Of a stretch of DNA of 64,000 bases, positions 8,786 through 20,237 are shown in pieces. The stretch's first letter is position 1. Every line of letters begins with the position of its first letter. The notes under the pieces are model-generated. The model made no database searches. It had not been told where the DNA came from and saw nothing but the letters and a program-made list of their open reading frames with translations. Made by a program: the position numbers and the translations under genes. Source of the stretch: Eurosta solidaginis (taxonomy: Eukaryota; Arthropoda; Insecta; Diptera; Tephritidae); assembly GCF_040869045.1 (NCBI RefSeq), contig NW_027136915.1, positions 124,001-188,000 of the forward strand, read 5' to 3'.

Positions 8786-9420
8786 GAGCAAAGCGCAGCA
8801 GAGGTCCGCTGACGCTCAACGTAACCAGGGTAAGCCAGCGCGAACCGCGGCAGCAGAGGTACGCCGACAGAGACCACGTAAACGCGGCGACGCATAGCGC
8901 AGCCAGGCAGAGATACAGCAGAGGTACACCGACAGAGTAACACAAATAGACGCCGACGCAAGGCGCAGCAGAGTAATACAAGTAAACGCCGACGTAACGC
9001 GCGTCAAAGCACCGACGCCACATACTAACGGGATCCGTCTAACGGAACACGGCGACAGGGCATCGCCTCAGCAATACAAGTAAACGCCGACGTAGGGCGC
9101 GACAGAGTATCGCCCAGTGAATACGAGTAGATGCCGACGCAAGGCGTGGCAGAGAATCACCCAGCAACCAGCAATACAAATAGACGCCGACGCAAGGCGC
9201 AGCAGAGTAATACAAGTAAACGCCGACGTAAGGCGCGTCAAGTCATCCGTCTAACGGAACACGGTGACAGAGCATCGCCTCAGCAACACAAGTAGACGCC
9301 GACGTAAGGCGCGATAGAGCACCGCTGCAGAGAGAGACGCCACATACTAACGGGACCCAGCTAACGGAATACGGCCGGACCGCTAAGGCCCGCCACCGCA
9401 ATCAAAGATACCGCAAGATC
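8786..9420 (+). repeat. Degenerate short tandem repeats (GCCGACG-rich)
   Basis: About a dozen imperfect units of roughly 40-60 bases share acaagtaaacgccgacg, aaggcgcg and cagagtatcgcc-type words. Larger blocks such as catactaacgggaYcc-agctaacggaaYacgg recur (about 9020-9060, 9240-9260 and 9345-9375). Overlapping minus-strand frames are repeat translations. The block leads directly into an LTR-like end. Confidence 0.7.
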
Positions 9421-9620
9421 ATCGAAGTAAAATTGAAAATGAAGTATACAAACACGTTTTATTTTATATTATAGAATTTAGAGCCAATAAAGAGAGTGAA
9501 ATTTTTATATTAAATCGATTTGCAAGGTGCCCCTTTAATACAAATTTATTGAAAACGAACCCTGAGCACGGCGAGTATACCCCAGCAAATATCAAAGAAG
9601 CAACGGGGCACGAAAAAGCT
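9421..9620 (+). promoter_or_regulatory. LTR-like 3' end with AATAAA
   Basis: The abrupt change from GC-rich repeats to AT-rich sequence includes a polyadenylation signal, AATAAA at 9486-9491, and a run ending in cccctttaatacaaatttattg. This is the layout of an R-U5 region. A second LTR copy was not found, so assignment of 8.0-9.6 kb to a non-autonomous LTR element is only a proposal. Confidence 0.3.
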
Positions 9621-10016
9621 TCGTTACAAAGTTATCATCCAATATATTCCCATCCCTGAAAAATTGGTTTTAGTCTCTAACTTCAGATTTTGGGACTGTA
9701 TTAGAAATTCTGAGTATACAGTTTTTGTATACTTTACTACGACTAAAACTCAAATCATGTCTATGTTTTTTTCAGTGTCGCACAGTGTAATCAAGACAAA
9801 TTTTAATCCAAAAATTTTATGCAATAACGAAGCGAACTATGATATAGACCGTTCCCCAACACGAAATGTAATTCAATGGTAATTCATTACTACAATCAAT
9901 CGATTTCCAGTTACGTGCAGAATGGTGCTTCCATACAATCATGTGAGCCAATCACTCTGAACTGAAGGGAATTACTCTTTAATTTTAATCGGAAGTTTAT
10001 AAAATTTGATAGAAAG
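9621..10016. other. No recognised feature
   Basis: AT-rich sequence with only short chance frames. The junction with BEL element A lies near its right end. The 3' LTR expected for element A is not here, so that element is truncated at about this point. Confidence 0.4.
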
Positions 10017-11270
10017 TTAAACCAAACAAACTAAAAAATATAAGGAAACAAAGAGATAAAATGGAACGAAAAAGTCGTCGGTTGTATGTTTCGGGCCTGG
10101 GTCCGGTAACGGCTCTCTACATCCCTGATCCTCTTTGATGGATGGGAGTAGCACGAGTTTAATGAGGGGTCTTGTGACCTTACCCTTTGCCGTCATGAGA
10201 TCCACTACTCGTACTCGTCCATCCGAGCCCGGATGGAGGTTGATAACCCTCCCGAGCCTCCACTCATTGGGTTGTAGGTTGCCTTCCCTTATGACGACTA
10301 GATCGTCAAGCTTCATGTTTGCTTTAGGTTGGCGCCATTTATTCCTTTTTTGAAGTTCGACGAGGTATTCCGTCTTCCATCGTCGACAAAAGGTGTAGTG
10401 TATGGCCTTTAGTCGCTGCCATCCATTGATAATCGATGCGGGGTTTTCGTCCGCGTCTGGCTCCGGGCGTGCTAATAGGTGTTCCCCTATTAAAAAGTGC
10501 CGCGGAGTTAATGGTTCTAGGTCGGACGGTTGATTTGGAGGGCGTTAAGGGGCGGGAGTTGAGGCATGAATCTATCCTGCAAAGCAGGGTGAGAATTCCT
10601 CAAAGGTATATTTAAAGTTGGATGCTACCCTTTTGAAGTGAAATATAAAACTTTTCACTCCCGCTTCCCACAATCCCCCCATGTGAGGAACATAAGCAGG
10701 AACAAAATGCCAATCTAGCTTTTGGTATATATAGGTTGTTACTACCTCGGCGCGTTAGTCAGCCATGAAGGTTTTGAACTCCGCCCTGAGGACTCTTGAT
10801 GCCCCAACAAAATTGGTTCCGTTGTCAGAATACACATTCTTCGGACAGCCTCGTGGCGCGACGAATCTGGCAAAGGCCGCCAAGAATAGCCGGGTGCTCA
10901 GGTCGGTAGTCGCTTCCAAGTGGATGGCCTTAGTGGAGAAACACACAAAGAGGCAGACATATCCCTAGGACATGCGACAGCCGCGCCCTTGATAATTCTT
11001 TATCTCAAAGGGGCCGGCAAAATCTACCCCGGTGTTAGTGAATGCCCGGGTATAGGTGGTTCGCTCGGTCGGTAGAATGCTCATTAATTGTGTTTGTGCC
11101 TGCTTCCTATGCACTGCGCATATCTTGCACTTGTGAATTTCTGATCTTATCATATTTTTCACGCGAGGTATCCTGTACTGTGTTCGGATCAGGAGCAGCA
11201 TAAGCTGATTCCCCCCATGTAACGAGATTTTATAGACAAAACGGGTGATGAGACGGGACAGCCCACTATG
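10017..11270 (-). pseudogene. BEL integrase and DUF5641 domain (element A)
   Basis: On the minus strand, 11201-10965 encodes the zinc-binding segment (HKCKICAVHRKQAQTQ) and the first catalytic Asp in GVDFAGPF. A frame change follows, then 10946-10755 carries AIHLEATTDLS and the second Asp in YSDNGTNFVGASR. The Glu lies beyond, in HMGGLWEAGVKS. The DUF5641 C-terminal domain then reads PRHFLIGEHLL and DDLVVIREGNLQPNEWRLGRV (about 10540-10120). The integrase would insert BEL cDNA into nuclear DNA. Frame changes near 10965 and 10550 break it. Confidence 0.82.
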
Positions 11271-11290
11271 ATAGGGCAGAATAATGGGGT

Positions 11291-11727
11291 TTTTTTTTTT
11301 TTTTTTTTTTGTTTACGCGGAGGAAGCATCGAAAGCCTCATAGTCAGGGTGGGACTTTAACCGCACTAAACCTCCTACCGTCTGAGTACCATTTACCACC
11401 CGGTACTACCGTCAAGTATTCCGTCGGGAGGTAGGTTGATCACTAAGCTCTACGTATGTCGGGGTCACGTTGCTGTACTTAGATAGTGCCGCGGTATGGT
11501 TAACGCTGGGACTGACACGCCCTGCTTACTACCTGAATATGTTTCCTTAAACACTGTGCATATAGTGCTTGTGGCATGCTTGTGCGTTCGACTACTTGTA
11601 TTGTAGGGTTTTGTTTTTTATATATGTATATATGTGTATATAAATTATATATGTATAAATAGAAATTTTTTATTTTTTTTAATTTTTTATTTTTTTTTTT
11701 TCATTAGTATTATTATTTTATTTCAAT
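11291..11727 (-). mobile_element. Poly(A)-tailed retro-insert (SINE or truncated LINE)
   Basis: A 21-base T run at 11290-11310 is the poly(A) tail of a minus-strand insertion. The insert is flanked by a perfect 13-bp duplication, AGAATAATGGGGT (11278-11290 and 11728-11740), inside BEL element A. No coding frame is convincing, and the distal half is T- and TA-rich. It was mobilised by a LINE-type machinery; family unknown. Confidence 0.8.
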
Positions 11728-11740
11728 AGAATAATGGGGT

Positions 11741-13816
11741 GGCGTTCTTTGTACGAGAGGTCCTTAGACGCCGCGAGCCGCCCTTCGACTCTGATTGTCT
11801 CGTCCTCATCGAGAAGAGTGTGCAGGGATTGTAAATCGCTCTTTGACTTGATTGACCCTTATTCTTTGAGTGTTCTGTACTCCTCCGCATAATGGTTTCG
11901 TTGAGCATTGACGATCAGTCGACACATCGTTGCTTTGATCTCAATGGGCGAAATCGTCAGTGATATTTCATTCAAGGAGGCTTTGAGATGAGTCGTTTGT
12001 AGAACCGTAGAACGTAGGACACAACTCTTAAAGCCCGGGAAAGCTCGGAAAACCTGTCTGCAATATCTTCGTCTTTACGGTTAACCGAGGTTGTGTGCAC
12101 TTGTAATATTTTTCCTTCCATGGTTGTGATGTAGTTTATTTCCTGGTTTGGCCATTATTTGCCTTCTTTCTGCAGCCAAGATGGGCCTCCCCACCACAAG
12201 GAATTGTTTATTAGCTCTTGTGCCAATAGTCCTCTACTGACTAAGTCTGCAGGGTTCGACGCTGAGTCCACGTGACGCTAGTCCGTGTTCCCAACTTGGT
12301 CTATTATCTTTGTTACAAGATGGGCCACGAAGGTTGACCATGAACACGTAGGATTTCGTAACCAAGCTAAGACAATAGTTGAGTCAATCCCTAATAAGGT
12401 TTTATGTTTGCCTAAATTAAGGCTCTTGTTGATATATTCTAAGGTTTTTGCAAGGAGAACTGATCCACAAAGTTCAAGTCTTGGTAAGGAGATAGCTTTT
12501 ACGGGCGCGTCTCTTGATTTGGCTAATATCAGGCTTACAAATATTTGTTCATTAATATTGACGCGCAGGTAAACGGTGGCTGCGTATGCTTTTTCTGACG
12601 CGTCACAGAATACGTGGATCTCCATTGTGGCTGTTGGTGAGAAGTGTACCCAGCGTGGGATCTGAATATTTTCTATGTGCTTATAACTTTCGATGAAACC
12701 TCGCCACCGATCCAGCGAGACTGGCGACGCGGTTTCATCCCAACCTGTTCCCTCTAACCAGATGCCTTGCATCAACATTTTGGCGGTAACCACGAATGGT
12801 GCCAGCCACCCTAAGGGGTCAAATAATTTTGATATGGCCGACAGAATTTTCCGTTTAGTAAAGCTAGACTGTTCTTCTATGGGGTTCGTTTTGAAGTTAA
12901 AGAAATTTGAGTGGGCGTTCCACCTAATGCCAAGTGCTTTAACCATACTGGTGTCCTCGAAGTCTAGGAAATCTTCGTCTAGGAGGTGAGCTTTTGATAG
13001 GCCTTTAAGTAGTTTGTTCGAGTTGGCGGTCCATTTTCTCAGCGAGAATCCTGCTGTCCCCAGGGCTGTAGTTATTTGATCCCTTGCTTTAATGGTGTCG
13101 GTAATAGTATGGCCTCCTGCCAGCAGGTCGTCAACGTACATTGCATTTCGTAGTGTATCTGATGCTACAGGGTGGCTGTGCTCCACGTCGTCCGCTAACT
13201 GGAGCAGTGTTCTTATTGCAAGGTACGGGGCACAGTTAACTCCGAAGGTGACCGTTTTCAACCCATATAGTTGTATGGGTTGCGTACTTTCTGGTCGGAA
13301 TACAATACTTTGATACTTAGTGTGATCAGGGTGCAACAGAATTTGTCTGTACATTTTTTTATGTCGCTGTTAAAGACATATTTCAAGAAACGCCACCTTA
13401 ATTTGAGAATGGTTATATCATTCTGTAGAACTGGCCCCGGATGGAGGATGTCGTTGAGGCTGACTCCGTTTGCAGTTGATGATGACGCATTGAACACCAC
13501 TCTTACTTTGGTTGTTGTGCTCTTCCTTTTTGACGGCATGATGTGGTAAAAAATAGGTATCCCAGTCTTCAGCGGGGATGTGTGTTGGTACCCAGGACAT
13601 GTGCCCCAAGGTTTCATACCCTGCTAAGACCCCGTTGTATTCTGAGTGTAATGGTGGGTTTTAGCTAAACGCGTTTCCATTCGGAAAAATTGTGAACACG
13701 CAATTTTTAATGAGGGGCCTAATTTTTTTATATTTTGGAAGTTCCTTTTTAAAAGGCAAGGATAGAATATATTTACCCTCATCATTTCTAATCGTTGTGT
13801 TCTCATACATTTCTTC
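11741..13816 (-). pseudogene. BEL reverse transcriptase and RNase H (element A)
   Basis: The largest intact piece is 13354-12278 (358 codons). RT motifs include VTFGVNCAPYLA and the catalytic YVDD at 13127-13138, followed by the thumb and the BEL-typical IRWNAH and FDPLGWLAPFV. RNase H-like segments include [12 protein letters not shown] and SLPRLELCGS. Upstream, 13617-13258 holds VRVVFNASS in another frame, with the shift at KKCTDK near 13350. Downstream, toward 11741, the link region is frameshifted. The frame is split from its protease by the CR1-like LINE at 13817. Confidence 0.85.
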
Positions 13817-13899
13817 ACTTTTTTAATCTAATCTTGGGCTTTCGTGGCGTATAGACCTGTTTCGTTTGCTCCGTGATTTTCTTTAAAATTTTTTCTTAA

Positions 13900-15315
13900 A
13901 TGGATGACTTTTGTGCTAAGTGCAATAAAGCCTTTGCGAGAAATGACTCACTTGTTGTGCCATGTTCGGGTTTTTCCCAAAAAAATTTCATAGAAACTGT
14001 TGTGATGGCCAGATTTCAGAATATGATGTGAAATTATTTAAGCTTAATCGTAACATCGTATACTTATGTCAAGGGTGTGTTAACTTGCCTGAGCGCTTTA
14101 TATCTTCTTTGGACTCTATTGCTGCTTCGCAGAGGCTTGGCATAGATTGTTTAAAAGATCTGTTCAGCTCTAAATTCGAGGATTTTATGAAGGAAGTTGA
14201 GGGGCTGAAATCGCTCATCAAATCAGATAAGCAACCTCAAAACTTTAACAGTGATAACACTAACAATGCCAATGGCCTACAATTCTTACATAGTGCCGTC
14301 AGTCCATCTTGTGTTAGTGTGCGGGAGGATACAAACAACAATAACCATGGGTCTGCTGCAGCTGCGCTTTCGTCTTTGCCGTTGTTTTTACATCTTCTGT
14401 TTACCCTATACCTACGATGTTACCACCTGTTTTTTGCAATGTCAACGGCACTTCGCCATTTGTACAGTCAAATGGTGTGAGTGGGCAAAATACATGTTCT
14501 TTAACAGATGTTACTAAGGGTCATGCAATGTCTGTTAATAATGCTATCGTGAACAACGTACCTACTGCCGATGGGACTGTTATTGCTTTGACTGGTGCTC
14601 AAACGTTTGCCTCTGTTGTTGCTAACAGTGTGAATGCATTGGCTTCTTCAGCTGACGATGTTCATAATCGTAACAATGCTACTTATACTTCTACGAATCC
14701 TGTTAAATCAGATGCTGCTGATACTGCTAATGCTAAAGCGTCAAAATCTACAAAGAAGCGCACAATTAAGGAAAAAACTGCTGCAATTGCTGTTAATCCT
14801 GATGAGTTAAATATTACTGCTAGTGGTGGGAATCCTAATTTGCAATCAAGTACATCGTCGGATTGGACATCCAACCTAGCTCGCCCAATGACAATAATAA
14901 TAATAACAATAACAAGAATGCCAACAACAACAACAATGTCGGTAACAACAACAATAATGTTAATAACAATCATAAGCTTTCACGGAGGCGCGTGATTGGC
15001 TCTTGTGTGTCTACTGAACTTGGGGTAGCTGCTCGTTTCAGATGGTTTCATCTTTCTTCTTTTTTACCCTCGGTCAAACCTGAGGATATTATTGAGTATG
15101 TGATTAAACATACTAATGTAAATAAGCATCAACTGCAGTGTCTCAAGCTTGCTAAGGAGTCGGAGTCGATTAACCGTAAATATGTAAATTTTAAACTTGG
15201 TGTAGATGAATTACACTTTGATACATTTATGAAGTCTGAGTTGTGGCAAGTCAATGTGACGATCAGCCACTTCCGTTTTTTTCAAAAGGACGCAAAACTA
15301 CAACAGCGGACTTAG
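13900..15315 (+). pseudogene. LINE-K ORF1, PHD-like finger plus RRM-like region
   Basis: ATG 13900 opens MDDFCAKCNKAF, then VVPCSGF and HRNCCDG, ending LCQGCVNLP: a C-x2-C, C, H-x2-C, C-x2-C pattern typical of PHD-like fingers in CR1-group ORF1 proteins. A Ser/Thr/Asn-rich linker follows, with an AAC/AAT microsatellite at 14890-14970 encoding poly-Asn. The C-terminal segment (RWFHLSSFLPSVKPEDI, INRKYVNFKLGVDEL) matches the nucleic-acid-binding C-terminus common in insect CR1/Kiri-type ORF1. At least three frame changes (near 13968, about 14400 and 14860) break it. A chaperone-like RNA-binding role is known for the family. Confidence 0.68.
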
Positions 15316-17264
15316 TTCATAGTGTCAATCACATGCCATGCAAATATAGCAATATCTTTTTTCAAAATGTTTCTGCCCTTAGAAGCAAGACCGAAAATGT
15401 GCGCCTATTTAGTTCTTTATTGGAGTATGATGTATTTGTCATCATTGAGACTTGGCTGAATAGTAATTTCTTAGATGCTGAATTTTTTGATCCTAAGCTT
15501 TATCATGTTTTCCGTAAGGATAGAGATGCAACAAAGACTGGCCTAAATAGAGGGGGTGGCGTGCTGATTGCCGCCTGGATCGGTCTCCAGGCCTCGCTTA
15601 TTTCTTTAACTGTTAGTGACACGCTTCTTGATCAACTTTGTGTGCGGATTCATGGCTCTCTGGGTCAACTGCTCATTTGTGCTTCATACATTCCGCCGTC
15701 CAGCCCAGAAAGTATTTATAAGGCTCATGTAAATAATATCTTAAATATTAAGCGAAGTTTAGGAGAAACGCAGCTATGTGTAGTGGGGGATTTTAATTTA
15801 AGTAATGTTAGCTGGATCTCTCTTGAAAACAATCTCTATTTAACTCCTACTAATATTAACAGCTCTTATGAATCGTATCTTATTGATAATTTTGGAGGGG
15901 TTGGTTTATCTCAAATTAATAGCTTCCATAATTCTTTACATCGCACTCTTGATTTATTTTTTGTACCTAATAATATTATTTTTGTTATCTCGGAACCTGC
16001 GTCTTCAAATTCGCCACCAAACTTGCATCACCTGCCCTTAAAGCTTGAAATTCAGTTCTTTGAGTATTTCTGTATTCCTACATCAAATATGAAAACATCG
16101 TTCAATTTTCGAAGATGTGATTTTAATCGTTTAAATTCTGCTTTACGTGGAGTTGATTGGGATGCTATGCTTGGCGAAAGTGAAGTTAGAAAGTCTTTCA
16201 ATGTATTTAAAAATGAAATTCATAAGATTTGCGAAAAAATCGTGCCGGTATATAAAAATAAAAATTATAAATCTGCCTGGCACAATAGTGAGCTCAAACA
16301 TCTTAAAAATTTGAGAAATAAGTTCTTTAAAAAATATAAGTTTACTAATCAGCGTCGATTTTATGATTTGTTTATTGTTTATAAAAAAAATTTAACAATC
16401 TTAATAAGTCTTTATATGCTAAGTACGTCAGAAATTTTGAGGTAAACATCAAGAGCAATCCGAAGAACTTTTGGAATTACATTAACTCCATGAAGAGCGT
16501 ATCTAGCATACCGAAATCAGTAAGCTACAATAATATTACTGCCAACTCTGTTAATGAGGCTGCTAATCTCTTTGCTGACTTCTTCTCGGCGAACTTTATC
16601 ACAGATAATGATTTAACTGTGGAAGATACAGATAACATACACAAGTTAATTAAGTCTCCCTCCGCTAATAATTTTGGGTCACTTACTCTCACTGAGGCAG
16701 ACATAGTTGAGAGGAATAAAAAACTTAAAAATTCCTCCAGAACTGATGTTGACAATCTTTCAGTTATTCTATTGAAAAATTGTCCTTCGCTAGTACGACC
16801 GTTAATGATTATATTCAATAAATCATTGGCATCGGGTATTTTTATTGATGACTGGAAACAAGCATCCGTCACTCCCATTTTTAAGCCTGGCAACAAAAGT
16901 AACTGTTCTAATTACAGGCCTATTTCCAAATTGTCTACAACTTCGAAGCCTTCGGCTCAAAGTTTAATTTTAACACTCACGTCAGCTTCACAATTTCTAA
17001 GGCGCTTTCAAAGCTTGCTTTTGTCAGACGCCATTCCGCACACTTCTCTGACCCCTCAAAGTTTTATATACGTCCTTTGTGCGGTCCAAACTTGAGTATG
17101 CGACTTTCATTTGGCGGCCCTACCACGCAGTTCACATCAACCGCCTGGAGCGGGTTGCTTGCTTCTCGAGTGTTTTGGATATTGATTTCTCCGACTCAAA
17201 ATACGCTTTTCAACTTAAACTAAAAAATTACTTAATATGTAATAATATAAATTCTTTTTGCTAG
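15243..17264 (+). pseudogene. LINE-K ORF2: APE endonuclease, RT mostly deleted
   Basis: The endonuclease is open to 16445: FFQNVSALRSKTENV, VIIETWLN, RGGGVLIAAW, ASYIPPSSPE and VVGDFNLSNVSW. The final S-D-H-x-P motif is degenerate (LHHLPL). A frameshift near 16440 leads into the RT N-terminus (NPKNFWNYI, VTPIFKPGNKSNCSNYRPIS) at 16440-16930. The sequence then jumps to the far C-terminal region (about 17079: SKLEYATFIWRP), so the catalytic palm with YADD is missing. The start overlaps the end of ORF1 by about 70 bases. It would have nicked the target and primed reverse transcription; now inactive. Confidence 0.78.
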
Positions 17265-17366
17265 TGTTCTCCATAGCTTAATATAAGCTGGTCTCTGTAA
17301 TTTAGTCATAAGTGTCTGTAATAAACATTTGTTACTAGACTAAATAAATAAATAAATATGTGCGTA

Positions 17367-17960
17367 TAAAACCTGTCATCATGATTGTACGCCTTGTCCT
17401 TGGGGACTTCCTCTGTTTCCCAAAATGATCGTAGCACTCTGTCCAATTGCACTTCACTGACAAAGGACACATATTTCTCGCTGGGTGAGATTGTTTCGGT
17501 TTGGCCGGTCAATATCCAGCCGAACACCGTCTCTTGGGCTAGCAGTGTTCCTAACACGTCTTTCTTTATTCCCCCTAACCAGCGCATAAATGTCACCTCC
17601 TAATATCAGGTCGACTTGCTCATTGACAAAAAAACGTTTGTCAGCTAATAATAAGTTCGGGAAGGCCTGCATGGCCATGGCATCCACCTTGCATGTTGGT
17701 AGGTTGCCAGTTAGTTGCGGCAGCACAAGCGCGGTAGTGGCGATATTTATTGTCGGATCAAGTGGAGATCGCAGTTGTATATGACACGTCTCCTTTACTT
17801 GTGCTGAAACTAGATTGGTGATGCCTGACACGTGCGCAGACATCCGCTGAGATGGCAAGTTTATGCGACGTTTAAGTCTCTCAGTTATGAAAGAACATTC
17901 TGACCCCGAATCTATAAGTACCGCGCGGAGAAGTTAGTGTTGTTGTAGAATATATTGATG
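17367..17960 (-). pseudogene. BEL aspartic protease (DUF1758), element A
   Basis: Minus-strand frame 17858-17454 contains HVSGITN, MQAFPNLLLADKRF and VDLILGGDIY, the DUF1758 signature of BEL proteases. The region with the catalytic Asp-Ser-Gly lies just upstream (about 17925-17890), where an indel breaks the frame (element C keeps IDSGSECTF). A second frameshift follows GGDIYALV, after which LLAQETVFGWILTGQTE continues at 17596-17367. The protein would process the gag-pol polyprotein. Confidence 0.8.
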
Positions 17961-17970
17961 CGGGCCGTTA

Positions 17971-19333
17971 CTAGTAAAACTCTTTTACTTGTGTTTGTAA
18001 AGCAGGCTTGAATTGGTTAGTTCCATTGCTTTGGTTATTTCCAGTGCTTTGGTTATTGGAATAGGTGCGTCTCTGTTGCGCTTGGGCTGATGGGCCAGGG
18101 TGGTTATTATTGTTGTTTGATTTTGGTTGCTGTTCGTTGCCTGAATATGTAGGAGCGTATTGTGTCTTTGCTGGCAGGTGGCGAAATTGTAGGAGTTTGA
18201 ACACCTAGACACAGTATGTCCTGAGGATAGGCAGTTAATACACTTTTTTTGTTTTTAATGAAGGTGATTCTATCGGAAACCGCCAATGTGTGGAACCGTT
18301 GGAAATGTTGTAGTTTGTGATCAGTAGATTTACATATCTTAAACGCACCTTTGGTTACACTCGTCTGAATAGCACCTAGCTTTCTGTGAGAGTTTTCAGT
18401 AGATTGTCTACCATTATGAGTATTCGGGTTCTTGGTTTCTAAGCTATCCTCAGTTATGCCAGAGACTGTCTCAATTGTCTGGAAGCGGTTCTGTAAGAAT
18501 TTATCCATGTCTTCCCACTTAGATATTTCGATTTTATTTTCAAACGTTTGCTCCCATAAGGCTAGTGTGCTTTTTGGTAATTTCGTTGAACACAAATAAG
18601 TTATAATCGCATCCCAATTTGACACATCGATTTGATGTATCTTTAAGGATGCGATACAGGTGTTGATGTCTCGCTGCAAGTTTTTAATTGAAGTGCCGCA
18701 TTCCTTTTCGACCGCCTCTAAGCTGAACAATGTTTTCAACTGAGTATTCACTTGTATGCGTTTGTTTTCGTATCTGTCTACCAGATTTTGCCACGCTATA
18801 CCAAACCCTTCGTTTTTGAGTGGGGACATTTACACTATCTCTTTAGCCTGACCCTGGGCCTTTTGTATCAAGTGGTACAATCTTTCTACCGGGGTGAGTC
18901 GCTTATTTGTAATATATATGCCTGCAAAGAGGTATCTGTATGTAGGCCAGGATAAGTAATCTCCCTTGAACACATCAGTATGACACGGGGGTAGGCGGAC
19001 ATTTGTATCCCTTTCGTGCTGTTCTTCGGGCTTAGGGTCGGGTTTGTTGAATGTAGCATGTCGCATTGCTATGTTTGACATGCAACGCAAGTATACTGCG
19101 TAAGCACTTTTGTGCTTCATCTTAACAGCTGATATATTTTTTCCTTCTAGAGTGTCCCCGGCTAATATTTCATCATGGGTTGTTTTTGCTTTTTTCCACT
19201 TTGCCTTTAACTCATCTTGCTGGATAGCCAGAGTATATTTGGTATGCTCGGTTTCGGATGTGTTGTTGAAGTCAGCTTCAAACTCTATGACTTCATCAGC
19301 CATCCTGATGTAATTTTCCATAGCTTTCGACAT
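17971..19333 (-). pseudogene. BEL gag (DUF1759) with zinc knuckles, element A
   Basis: ATG 19333 starts MSKAMENYIRMADEVIEFE. The frame runs to an in-frame TAA at 18830 and continues in the same frame to 18107. Element C has CAA at the equivalent codon, so the stop is a C-to-T nonsense change. DUF1759 features include DVFKGDYLSWPTYRYLFAG and LCSTKLPKSTLALWEQT. The CCHC knuckle region near 18240-18130 is frameshifted at a T-rich run. Gag would form the virus-like particle that packages element RNA. Confidence 0.85.
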
Positions 19334-20237
19334 GACAGAAGTATTGCGCTTAAGGGTAAAATGGATCTAACTTGTTAATAGCACTATCTCACGAAGGTAC
19401 GTTCAGCTTAAGATATGACGATGTTGCTAGTGGGTATATCCCCAATATAATGGACTGCCACCAAGGGGTAAACACGCAAATTTTTCTATGTGTATATTTT
19501 TATTTAATTCTTTCAGCTAATTGTGCTTTTATTCGAACACTCTTATCACACAACTCATTGCAGTGTTAGTGTTGTGTATATAAGAAAATAAAGTTAAGTT
19601 ACTTTGGTTTAGTGATAGTAACGTTGATTTATGTCAGAACCTAAAGAATTTGTTCAATGGATTACATTTAAGTGTTCAACGGTTCTAAAATATTGGCAGT
19701 GACTTGCGATAAATTGCGTTAAGGTGTTGTTGCAAAGAAGTTGGCACACTACAGTGAAAAAGTGGGGTTATGTTAAATTTGTGCATCTGGCCGCGATATC
19801 CCTCGAATATATGCGTTACAGCAAACAAACTACTAAATCAAAAGACTTTATGTAAATCTGTGCAACTAATTTGCCACACATACGTATAATTACTTGGTTT
19901 TTATTAATAAAATCGCGCTGTTGGTACGCCGGGAAGTTAAATTATGTGTAATTTCCCTAGTTGTGCAAAAAACAAAAAATTGAACTCAAACCACGTACCT
20001 TTGTGCCTTTGTTTGACCACTCGTGTTTGTTTGCTGGTGTAGTGCTTGTCGCTTTTGAAACGCTCTGAGGTGATAAGATATTGATGGTTGCTTTTGCTGC
20101 TAACGGCTTGCTGTTGAAACGCTTTTGTGTGGTTATAGCTTTGATTTGCTGTGCTTATAGCTTTGATATGCTGTGGTTATCCAGTTGGTCGCTGGTAATT
20201 CAGTCGTTTCTATAATAATTCCGGCGTAGTAGGACCA
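19334..20237 (-). other. BEL element A leader with primer-binding site
   Basis: The 900-base leader between LTR and gag has no ORF. Directly next to the LTR the minus strand reads TGGTCCTACTACGCCGGAAT: a TGG start at the LTR edge is what a tRNA-3'-CCA primer-binding site needs. The same leader, with small differences, is split by a gypsy element in copy C. Confidence 0.65.

Larger units (their letters stand above)
13817..17366 (+). mobile_element. CR1-like LINE (LINE-K) inside BEL element A
   Basis: It interrupts BEL pol between cattcttcac-type sequence (13816) and aaaacctgtc (17367), positions contiguous in element C at about 24330-24350. It has a short 5' leader, ORF1 with a PHD-like finger, and ORF2 with an APE endonuclease. 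Most of the RT is deleted. The 3' tail is (AAAT)n at about 17340. No clear target duplication was found, so ends may have been lost. It is related to LINE-L at 37.6 kb. Confidence 0.8.

Noticed and set aside
8650..9023. Overlapping minus-strand frames of about 100 codons, Cys/Leu-rich
   Set aside because: They are translations of GC-rich tandem repeats; period lengths are not multiples of three and the frames shift with each unit.
14683..14973. Minus-strand hydrophobic Val/Ile-rich frame
   Set aside because: It is the antisense of the AAT/AAC microsatellite in LINE-K ORF1.
17340..17366. Target-site duplication for LINE-K
   Set aside because: I looked for the left flank (ttcttcac) on the right side and did not find it; the tail is (AAAT)n followed by gtgcgtat, so no duplication is claimed.
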